This document shows, piece by piece, positions 1 to 9,726 of a stretch of DNA of 64,000 bases (position 1 is the first letter of the stretch; the number at the start of each line of letters is the position of its first letter). The notes below the pieces were generated by a model. It ran no database searches. It was given only the letters and a program-made list of their open reading frames with translations, and was not told the origin of the DNA. The stretch comes from Neodontobutis hainanensis (Eukaryota; Chordata; Actinopteri; Gobiiformes; Odontobutidae), in assembly GCA_024349245.1 (NCBI GenBank), contig JALDNG010002182.1:1-64000 (forward strand), read 5' to 3'. The translations under genes were made by a program, and so were the position numbers.

Positions 1-644
1 CTTCATTGTTAAAACTGATAAAATAATTGCTGTCTGTGATTCTACTGTATATGGGCTGTGGCAATAATTTTGAAAAATAATAGCTCGCAGCAACATAAGG
101 AAAAAAAGAACTAAGAAATAGTTCATTTTTGTAACTGTGAACTTAGTTCAAAATTCTGAAATTTGAACTATGAACTGAAGTAGTTCATTTTAAAATTTGT
201 GAACTGAACTTTGAACTAGTAGAAAGTGAACTTTCCCAACACTGGTCTTAGGCTATTTTCCATCCATTGTCCATACATTCTCACTCTTTCATACACCAGT
301 GCCACATTCACACACCAGTGCTGTGTCACTGGAGACAAGGTGGGTTAAGGTAGCTCAAAACAAAAAATTAAAAATAAACATAAAATCATAAAATGAAAGG
401 CGAGTGCCATTGATCATTTTAAAATGTTAGTCCAGCAATTATCATTTCTAATTATTTGTCTTCTTTATGTTTCCCAAATAGCATCACTATTGTTTCTATT
501 ATATTTAAAACTTTATTTTGTTCAGTTTTAATTTTAGTCACCATTAGTTGTAGGTCTTTACCTGTAACTGTAAATGGTATCATCCGCAATCATGATAAAA
601 TTTAATTTTGATCCAAACATAAATAATTTTAAAATAGATCAGAA
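1..644. other. AT-rich sequence, nothing recognised
   Basis: No convincing coding frame, RNA gene or element boundary is visible. Positions 100-240 carry a degenerate repeat of the string GAACT/AGTTC, which reads as short inverted repeats of low complexity. Confidence 0.5.
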
Positions 645-1640
645 CTAGTTTCTCATGATCTATCGTCACACACTTTTAACCAAAAACTTTAATTTCACAA
701 TCTAATTAGAAAATTCTCAAAATATTGTTCAATCACTTCAAATTAATTCCTTTAGAAATAAATTCCATTTAAAACTCTTGAGTCAGACCCCTCCCTCTGG
801 GGTTAACCTGCCTCTCTCAGCTGCTTGAACACACCACAAAGCCTCGGTTCACATTGCTTTCCTGCAAAACACCATCACCATGTGACTATTTTTTAAAAGG
901 AAAGACTGTTCATAAACTCAACAAAACTCTGTGTAAATATTTCTGTATTTACTTTTATAATAAAAAAAATCTTTAGGGTTTTGTTCAGTATAGATTTGTT
1001 TCACATTGTTTCTGTAAAACTCAGTTTTACCACCAGGTGTTCAATAAATACAATAAACCATTTTGTTTTGCATCTTTTCCATATTAAATTTAAACCGCAG
1101 CATATTTAAAACGTTTATCCATTCCTAATTTCACGTTTTTACTAATTTTGTTTTTACTAATTTTTACTTATTTTACTAATTCAGACTCTACATAAAGAAT
1201 TCCCTTCACTCAATGTTAAACAGAAACTTAAAACATTAAGTGTAAAATCAAATCCAAGTGTTTCTCTTTATTTATTCAGATTTACCAACATTGCACTCAG
1301 TAATAGTCAGTAATGTTACTTTAAAACAATGCTAAGATTTAACCTTTTTAAAAAAATGTTATCTTTACTCTTTAGGTTCTAAATGTTTTCCTTATTGTTC
1401 TCCATAAACACCTCCATATTTCAACCAAAAATATTGATCAATCCTGTTCAAAAGTACAGACTATTGTGTTAGTCTCTAGTTCTTACAATCAGCAATAATC
1501 CAAAACATTTCAACATTCAACTCAGATTCATCAAAAAAAAAAAATCTAAAACTTTTAAAAGTCACTTGAATCAGTGATTTAAACCCAGTGAGCACCTTGG
1601 CATATGCTCTTAAACTTTAACCCGGAGATATAGCTAAAGA
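645..1640 (+). repeat. AT-rich dispersed repeat, copy 1
   Basis: Several blocks here recur in the same order elsewhere in the window. The block at 645-800 matches 5955-6150, with shared landmarks AACTAGTTT and GTCAGACCC. The block at 980-1120 matches 8175-8310, sharing CCACCAGGTG and ATACACCATTTTGTT-like strings. The block at 1440-1625 matches 21240-21370, sharing GGCATATGCTCTTAAACTTTAA. This copy is continuous, whereas the second is broken by a solo LTR and by the 12.7 kb KDZ element. No coding capacity is seen and I do not recognise the family. Confidence 0.6.
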
Positions 1641-1740
1641 CATTAAGTCATACTTGAATATGGATAAGCATATGAACTGGAGAAGAGTGATAATATATAA
1701 TATTAATGGAGATGTACAATTCCCATAACACAAGGAGGTG

Positions 1741-1960
1741 TCAAGAGCTGGATCTAAATACAATACACGTCTGGAGCAGCAGTTCTCTGTTAACGACTCT
1801 GCTTCTAGCCTGAGCCTGATTCTAGGACACCCACTGCCACAAAAACTAACAATACAACATCGGGACTAACAACACTGTCATAAACATCGGCACTAACAAC
1901 ACTTTGACACTCAAAACTGTAATTTGACACATTATTAATAACAGCCTCAACCTCTTCAAT
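1741..1960 (+). mobile_element. short LINE fragment
   Basis: Positions 1745-1805 are near-identical to 3252-3315 inside the larger LINE at 2920-5034 (shared GATCTAAATACAATACAC and CAGCAGTTCTCTGTTAAC). The match stops abruptly, and the following text is unrelated to the next part of that LINE. This is an internally deleted relic of the same family. The bases from 1960 to 2510 show only AT-rich sequence and a possible decayed LINE tail near 2040-2100. Confidence 0.55.
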
Positions 1961-2510
1961 GTAATTGACACTTACCTTTTATAGCAATACATACCTGCCA
2001 TGACTGTCTAGGCTTTGGATGTTAGCTTTTTTTAAAAAATAAATTGGTGGGCACAGCTGTGCTTGTCAAGCAAGTCCTTCCCTGTTAAAATAGATTTAAA
2101 AAAGAGATTATATGGCATTGTAGCTACCTACTTTAATTAATTTATTGTAGAATCACAGTTGTACATTTTTTTTTATCTAGATCATTCCTGTATCAATGAG
2201 GAGACAACTAAAGATATGTTTGCACATTACTTAAAATAAAAAATAAATAAATAAAAAATAAAAATATAATCTGTCTAATTTTGTTACTCTAAAAACAATC
2301 TCTCCCGGCTCTTTTGGAACAAGTGCTGGAACTATAACTACGAAAAAAACTATAAAACCAAAGTAAAGTTTATCTGTTTAATCCCACTCACAAAAGACTG
2401 ACAAAGGTACAAGTACAGCTCTGGTACACAACACAAAGTTAACACAATGTCAGCCAACGAGTTGTGTCCATGGCCACCTTGACGCCACAAAAGTAATAGT
2501 AATCTATGGC

Positions 2511-2723
2511 CGCACCCTTCGCAGGAAGCAGGCTCTCCCTGCCATTGTATCAGTGGCAGGAGGCCTGCTTCCTGCGAAGGGTGCGCAGGAAGCAGGCTCG
2601 CAGGCTCGCAGGAAGCAGGCCTCCCTGCGCACCCTTCGCAGGAAGCAGGCTCTCCCTGCCATTGTATCAGTGCGCAGGAAGCACCCTTCGCAGGAAGCAG
2701 GCTCTCCCTGCCATTGTATCAGT
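2511..2723. repeat. minisatellite with an inverted unit
   Basis: A GC-richer unit of about 42 bp, starting CACCCTTCGCAGGAAGCAGG and ending CCATTGTATCAGT, occurs three times in direct orientation (about 2512-2554, 2630-2671 and 2682-2723). Between units 1 and 2, bases 2563-2585 are the exact reverse complement of 2511-2533. That makes a 23-bp perfect inverted repeat with about a 29-bp loop. Partial units (GCAGGAAGCAGGCTCGCAGG) fill the gap. The open frame across it is a by-product of the repeat. Confidence 0.85.
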
Positions 2724-2919
2724 ACTTTCTCACTATGTGTCCACTGGTTCTAACTGGTTTCAACAGGTAAGAGAGTAGGTATCCTAATCTAGTCAAGGCA
2801 ATGCAAGGCGATTTTATTTATATTGCACTGAAAGGCTGCTTCACCAGGTTTAGTTCTAACTCTGGGCACATGCAGAAGGCCTGTCCCAGATGTTCTCAGA
2901 GTCCGAGGAGGTTCATAAG

Positions 2920-5034
2920 CAACTAACATGTCTATATAACACCTTTCGCCGTTGCCCGCGCTGCCCTGGGCTCTTCAGCTCTCACCATGGTTCACCTGAT
3001 CCCCACAAACAGACAAAAGCTGAAGCTCTCCAAACCTGTAGTGAGGACAACTAAGAAGTGGACCAGCGAGGCAGTGGAGGAGCTACGCACGTGTTTGTAC
3101 ACGACTGACTGGGAGGTGTTTAGAGCTGCCACAGATAGTTTGGATGAGTACACAAACACTGTAACATCATACATTTGATACTGTGAGGACAGCATTATAC
3201 CTACACACACCAAAGTGACTTTCAATAATGATAGACCTTGGTTCACAACCACAAGAGCTAGATCTAAATACAATACACATCTGAAGCAGCAGTTCTCTGT
3301 TAACAACTCTGCTTCTGTCTGGAGGGGCTCCAGCCTCTTACAAACTACAGGCCTAGAGCCCCGCGCTGCTGACGATCGGAAACTGGCTGATCAACTGAAC
3401 TCACATTATGCACGGTTTCAAACTTTACACCCTCCCCACCCCCATCACTACAGTGGGCACTTCAGCCAGCCGCAACCTGGTCACCCACTCCTCCCCCACT
3501 GCCATTTCAGTTCTGGAACAGGACGTGCGGAAGCAGTTTAGGAGACAAAACTCACACAAAGCACCCGGTCCAGACGGTGTCTCCCCCGCCACCCTGAGAC
3601 ACTGTGCTGATGAGCTGACTCCTGTCTTCACAGACATTTTTAACACTTCTCTGGAGTCTTGCCAGGTCCCAGCCTGCTTCAAGTCCTCCATTATCGTCCC
3701 TGTCCCCAAGAAGCCCCGGATCACTGGACTTAATGACTACAGGCCAGTGGTGCTGACATCTGTAGTCATGAAGTCATTTGAGCGCCTGGTTTCGTCCCAC
3801 CTCAAGTCCATCACCTCCTCTCTCTCCTGGACCCACTGCAGTTTGCCTACAGAGAGATCTGTAGATGATGCCATCAACCTGGCCCTCCACTTCATCCTGC
3901 AGCATCTGGACTCCCCGGGAACCTACACCAGGATCCTGTTTGTGGACTTCAGTTCTGCATCAACACTATCCTCCCTGCTCTTCTCCAGGACAAGCTCTCC
4001 CAGCTCAACGTGCCTGACTCCACCTGCAGGTGGATCACTGACTTCCTGATGGACCGGAGGCAGTGCATGTGGCTGGGGAAGAATGTCTCGGAAACTCTCA
4101 CCATCAGCACAGGAGCTCCATAGGGCTGTGTACTTTCTCCTCTACTCTTCTCCCTGTACACCAACTGCTGCACCTCCTGCCACGAGTCCGTCAAACTGAT
4201 TAAGTTTGCAGATGACACTACCCTCATCGGGCTCATCTTGGACGACGATAAGTCTGCCTACAGGAGGGAGGTGGACCGGCTTGTGTCCTGGTGCAGTGGC
4301 AACAACCTGGAGCTCAACACCCAAAAGACAGTGGAGATGATTGTGGACTTAAGGAAAGTCACAGCCCCTCTGCCCCCCCTCGCCCTGACCTCCCCATCAC
4401 CACCGTGGACTCCTTCCGCTTCCTCGGTACCACACTCACTCAGGAGCTCAGCTGAGGAAAGCCAAGCTGCCAGTGCAGATGATGATGCAGTTCTACATCA
4501 TTGAGTCCATCCTCACCTCTTCCATCACTGTGGGGTACGCCTGAGCCACTGCCAGGGACAGAAAAAGACTGCAGCGCATTGTGCACTCTGCGGAGACGAT
4601 GATCAGCTGCAGCCTTCCATCTCTCCAGGACCTGTACGTCTCCAGGACTCGGGTACGAGCAGGTCGGATCCCAGCTGACCCTTCTCACTCTAGACGTGGA
4701 CTATTTGAGTCACTCCTCGGGCAGGAGACTATAGTCCATTCGGACCAGAACCTCCCGCCATAACAGTTTCTTCCCCTCCACCATTGGACTCATTAACACT
4801 TCATAACACTTGTCACTTTAAAAATCAAATAATATCAAGAACTATCCATTGCACTGCAAATTTTGCACCATATCCAACAACTTTAAATTGTGTGTATATA
4901 TTCAAGTTTTCTTTTTATTTTTATGTTATGTGTTTTATTTTTGTATATTTATTTAGTTATTCATTTATCATGAGTTTATGTTCAGTGTTTATGGTTTATA
5001 CTTATGCGTGGGTTATAATCAAGTAAGAGATGTT
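2920..5034 (+). mobile_element. decayed APE-type LINE (family J)
   Basis: This is a 5'-truncated non-LTR retrotransposon with no intact ORF. Coding traces run from the end of the endonuclease domain (about 2950-3000, MVHLIPT..RQKLK) through the linker to the reverse transcriptase. RT landmarks are KAPGPDGVSP near 3560, PVPKKP near 3705, LNDYRPV near 3730, and FVDFSSA near 3945. Further landmarks are a decayed GCVLSPLLFSLY near 4120 and KFADDTTLIGLI near 4205. The coding frame changes several times and stops interrupt it. The 3' UTR is AT-rich and runs to about 5030, where a SINE begins. The same family reappears on the minus strand at 43.6-47.4 kb. The clade (jockey/CR1/L2 group) is my reading of the motifs. 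Confidence 0.85.
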
Positions 5035-5035
5035 A

Positions 5036-5222
5036 GCGGCAGTAGCTCAGTGGGTAGAGCAGTCGTCTTTCTACAGGAAGGTAGGTGGTTCGATGTGTCC
5101 TTGGGCAAAACACTTAACCCACCTTGCCTCCAGTGACTGTAACACTGGTAATTACTGTAGAACAATGTAAGTTGCTTTGGATAAAAGCGTCAGCTAAATG
5201 AATAAATGTAAATGTAAATGTA
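5036..5222 (+). mobile_element. tRNA-headed SINE with LINE-type tail
   Basis: The head GGCAGTAGCTCAGTGGGTAG resembles a tRNA D-arm/box A, and GGTTCGA near 5086 resembles box B. The body has GTGTCCTTGGGCAA...CACTTAACCCACC, and the tail has GCTTTGGATAAAAGCGTC followed by AAATGTAAATG repeats. The head lacks a full cloverleaf, so this is not a working tRNA gene. Two more relatives lie at 42285 (+) and 47650 (-). Confidence 0.85.
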
Positions 5223-5224
5223 AA

Positions 5225-5954
5225 ATACAAATAATGCAAAGCCTATTTAAAACTTCACATGTTAAGAAGACACGTTTACAATGTACAATGATGTATGACA
5301 AAAAATATATTATGATATTATGAACTATAAGTGTTGCAAAGAGCAAGTGAATGGCAAGTCAATGTATATATTGGAAAGGCAAGGAGCTGTGGCAGTACCT
5401 CTTACCCAGTTTGAGACTTAAAGTTTTTGATCATGGACTCAACTTCTCGTGTCACAATAATTATGACTAAAGGACTGGAGTCTTGTGCACTTAAACCAAA
5501 GTTAACAGCTGCACTGCATACAATATGTGTATCTAAATTAAAGAGTTATATGTCTTAGAAGACAATCAATATTTGAAAAAACACTAAGAGCATGTGACGT
5601 AGTCCAGGCTGAAAGCGTTATTGTAGACAAAAAAACATCCCATGAGAATGAAATTAAATGGTTCCTGATCCAGTTTTTAATACTGTTTAATATTCTGCCT
5701 CAATTGAAATTGGTTTACTTTTGTTACTTTGTTTACTTTGGTTTATTTTTCCCAATTCGCTATCTCTTCTGTTTTACACATTATGATCGAGACAGAAGAT
5801 AAAGGAGCCTGTCTTACAGTCCACTCTGTTAAGGCCTAAAGTTATCCCCATCCAAATTCAACCTGTTGCTGACTCATGATCTACAAAACCAGAACTTAGT
5901 GAGTACAGTGATCCAATATGTAGATGATCTGTAGTCTGACCAAGCAGCAACAAT
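5225..5954. other. AT-rich gap, nothing recognised
   Basis: No ORF of interest, RNA gene or element boundary is visible between the SINE and the AT-rich repeat. Confidence 0.5.
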
Positions 5955-8499
5955 GTCAGAACTAGTTTTCCATAATCTATTGTCACAAGCTTTTTCATTT
6001 TTTTAAAATTCACAATTTCTTTCATATTACCTTTTTAAATCATCTAATTAGAATATTCTCAGAATATTGTTCTATTTGCTACAAATTAATTTCTTTAATA
6101 ATCAATTACATTTTCTTGGGTCAGACCCATCCCTCTGGGTGTAACCCAGTAACCAGGGAGTGTAGTGAATATCGTATTAATTAATAATTAATATGAATAT
6201 TAATTATGTAAATTAATAAATTCATATTTTGATATCAAAATATTCTCTCGTTAGGGGGCACCACCCAGAGTCATAGTTCTGAGAACTAATTATGTTAATA
6301 AGTCTCAATCTAAAGGAAGCAAATTCTTCCTAGTTTCTTAATATAAACAAAGAAACCTTTAATGTCTTTTGGGGATTTTATATTATTATTATTATTATAT
6401 TATAAGATTATACAAGGTTAAACAGTGAATAATGACAGGGGAAATGACACAAAGGAATAATTGATAAAGGGACAAATGATGAGGGTAATTAACACAAAAC
6501 AATGATTGACATGGAACAACTTGTTAGAACCTTTGGTGGAGTAAAGTAAGTTTAACCATTGTTTTATGCTATTTACTTGGAGTTGTTACGGAGGGTAAAG
6601 GGGACGGTTAGACGGCTTAATTAAAAGGACTATTGACGGCTTTTTAAATGGCGTATGGGAAAAGGTTCTGCTGGGCGTAATAAAGACAATTGTACAGTGC
6701 CAAACGTCAGTGTCACGTGTTCAACTCACTTTTGTCGCTCGGTGGTACTCAGCTGTCCGGGAAGGAAAGGTCCAAAGGTCCGCTTTAGAACTTTCCACGC
6801 AGGTCCTACAGTTGATGGTTTCCAAGCAACAAGATGGTGTCACGTGGTACAACTGATCCCACAGGGGCCGTGAAGCTTCGTGGCCGGGAAAGAAAGGCAT
6901 TCTGTTATTGTCTTTCAGTGAAAGGCCTTTACCGGTAGAGGTTAACGTCTTTGACAAAAAGGTTCGCTGAAGAGGCTTAAAATTTGTCTTTCCTGGATTA
7001 ACGAGGGCTATCTTTGCTTAGCGTACTCTTTTAAAGAATAAAGACCACAAAAATTCACTTCCGTCTCAGGAATTTGACGTCGTCCAGCAGGAAAGTTTTT
7101 CAAAACAAAATCAATGCGTTGAGTCTTTAAAAGATGAAAAAGTCACGTTTGCACGGTGTGTGCCGCGGGCTAGAAGCTTGAAAGTTATGAAAGTAAATTA
7201 AATAGCGGAGATTTAAGAAGGTACGCAAGAGGTAAGCTAGAAGAGAGTAGAACTAGGGCGTAAAAACCAGAGGGGTAAGCACAAGAGATTTCAAGAGAGG
7301 TAACAAGACGCAGAGATTTTGAGCCTGCAGGGCCTTTAGTAATCGACGCGAAGAGGGCGTGTTTACACACGTTTGGTAAAAGGGGAGTTTTTACAAAAGT
7401 TTAGCATTCAGGAATAAACTTCTCTGCTTCACCAAATAACAGAAATTAAACACATTTAAAAACCATATTGCTTTTGCATTGTAGCATAAATTTATAGGAA
7501 ATGTTTTTATGATTTTGTTAATACCAAACATACACATGATTTGCTGCTTGACCTGAAATCACCGAATAATTCATTTCATTACACAGCCAGCTGTATGGAT
7601 GATGAAGAAAGAAGTTTTTTATACCCGTTATCACTCAAGATCCTGTAAGGAACAACGTGAAGGTTGCACATTCAATATGATAGTCTACTACTACACACTT
7701 TAAAATGGCACAGGATACAACATTGTCTCTTGTTTCGAAACAGAGTCGTTACTCTGCTCAACCAAAAGAGGGCAGTGTTCGATCAATCTAGAAGAATAGG
7801 ATCAAAGGACATTCTTGTTGAGTTGAGGAGTCTTATCAATTGACGCTGTATATAAAAAGATTACTGTGTCAACTTTGGCGCTAGTCCGTCTGGTCTCTGG
7901 AAAGATATCACCTACATTGTCCTTTGAAGTGGTGAAAAACAAAGTTGTTAATAAGGTTTACTCCTTGTTGCTGTCTCTTAACACGACATCGGGGAACATC
8001 TGGGGCAGATTAGCAAAGAGTCGCTAATCAAATCTTCGGTTTTCCTCAGTCTGAATAAACAGTTGTAAGGGTCTGAAAAGGGTCGGTAAAGAGTCAAATG
8101 TATAAATCTGTAATCCTTTGAAGGCTGTTGGTTCCAGGTACGAAAGGTTTCACTACAGGAGCATCATTCAGTATAGATTTGTTCAGTATAGTTTTGTTCT
8201 ATACTGTCTATAGAGAAATCAGTCTCACCACCAGGTGCTCAATAAGTACAATACACCATTTTGTTTTTCCCATATTAATCTCAACCGTACCATATTAAAA
8301 AAGTGGTTTATCATTTGCTAAGGTTATGTTTCCATCATTTTTTAAAATTTAGCTTCTTGTCCACATAAAGAATGCACCTCACTTGTGTAAAATTAAATTA
8401 ACTTGTTTCTCTGTATTTATTTAAATTAACCAAATTTGCAAGGTAACATTTCAACTTTTTATCTTAATGTTACAAATATTTGATGCAGTGTTCAGCATG
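5955..8499 (+). repeat. AT-rich dispersed repeat copy 2, left part
   Basis: Bases 5955-6160 and 8158-8499 match copy 1 (645-1640) in order and orientation. The copy is interrupted first by the solo LTR at 6161-8157 and then, at 8500, by the KDZ transposon. Its right-hand continuation is at 21199-21600. The repeat must predate both insertions. Confidence 0.6.
6161..8157 (+). mobile_element. solo LTR, about 2.0 kb
   Basis: The segment begins TGTAGTGAAT and ends TTTCACTACA, giving TG...CA termini with a 9-10 bp inverted repeat. It is flanked by the 4-bp direct repeat GGAG at 6157-6160 and 8158-8161. A TATA-like TATATAAAAAG lies at 7850 and an AATAAA at about 8053, in the order expected for U3-R-U5. 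No gag, pol or env lies next to it, so it is a solo LTR. Length and 4-bp duplication fit an endogenous retrovirus LTR better than Ty3/gypsy, but no internal sequence is left to test this. Short open frames inside (for example 6655-6873) have no recognisable motif. Confidence 0.75.
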
Positions 8500-9652
8500 C
8501 AACCCAGTCTCTCCAGAAAAACGTCAGTAATGAACGTTTTCACAGTCTCACAATACGTTGACTATGTACATTTTTTCACAAAAAAATGTAGGATGTGAAA
8601 ATGTACTATTTTAACATTTTTAGTGACGTTTATAATCTACGTTTGTGATTATCAAGTGTGAATTGCCCACAATAGATCCAAATCCAGGGAATATTACAGG
8701 ATGTAACATCCTATATTCATTAAATAACTGCACTGAGCACAACAACGGGCCGTTTTATAATCTACCTGGACGCCAGTGTTAAGCTTATATAAACTCCGTT
8801 TCGCAGAAATAAAGAAACGAAAAGCTGTTGTCCCCGAGCACATTGCGTTGCCATGGTTTCAGTGGACGCTAAACCCCTTAAACTGCCTTTCCATTCATGA
8901 AATATTATTGTTACGGTAAGTTAGAAATGTTGTGAGAGGTCTGAAGTGTAGGCCTAGTTCATAAATCAATTGAACTCTGGTTTGCTGAGGGGTTAGGGAA
9001 ACTGGGTTATGCTGCACTGGACAAAATTGAAAAATCCAAAGAGCACACATTACCTCTGTACAGTGAAATTGTATATTTGGCTTTTTATTAATGATGACAT
9101 TCACGAAGATTTCTAAAAAAAAGCGGGTGTAATTTTTTACCAGCCAGAGATAGTTTTGGTTATAATTCAAGACGGAAACATTTTGACGTGACACCACTCC
9201 CTTCTTATAGTGACGTCGGCTACGGCTGGCTGCCGAACATCTCCCAAAGTGACTCGAACTAAGCACTTTTACTTCTCGGAAAGCTATTGTGTATTTCATG
9301 TTTGCTTGTTAATTGTTTATGGTTTACGTTGCTACATTGCGGCTTACTAATAAAGCATACAGCCATTGCGCCTGCGCCAGACAGGAACAGCGACACTCCG
9401 AGTGCCGCCGAGGTACTTACACCCACAGAAATGACTAAATCTGTTGACATTTAGTTTCTAGACATTCACTCCACCTTTATGTTGTCTGTAAAGTTTTGAT
9501 GAAAAGTATTTTGGTTTAAAATGAGAGTTGTACTGATCACAAATCTCCATTAAATGTTATTTGTCATTATTGTTGAAGTAATTAACAAATGGTGTCTTGT
9601 GTCACTTGTCAGCTAGCTTTAATATAGAGCCATACAAACCATGTATAAAAAA
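8500..9652 (+). repeat. left terminal inverted repeat of the KDZ element
   Basis: This is the reverse complement of 20155-21190, at roughly 97-98 percent identity over the stretches I aligned by eye. Two length differences stand out. About 114 bp at 9082-9195, between GTATATTT and GACACCACTCCC, is missing from the right copy. About 25 bp near 9340 (GGCTTACTAATAAAGC region) is also missing there. The inner boundary is near CCATGTATAAAAAA at 9640-9652. The minus-strand transposase gene ends about 75 bp inside this boundary. Confidence 0.9.
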
Positions 9653-9726
9653 GTATTAATTTGAAAAGCTAACAAGGACATTAAGGATCACAATCTTATT
9701 TATTTTTACACAACACTCAAGACAGC

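Noticed and set aside
2506..2778. 90-codon frame in the minisatellite
   Set aside because: Product of tandem repetition without start context or domain.
5036..5110. Possible tRNA gene
   Set aside because: Box A and box B are present but no cloverleaf forms; it is a SINE head. The same holds for 28353, 39412, 42285, 48110, 48181, 55332 and 62170.
6655..7370. Short open frames within the 2.0 kb LTR
   Set aside because: No recognisable domain and they lie inside a solo LTR.
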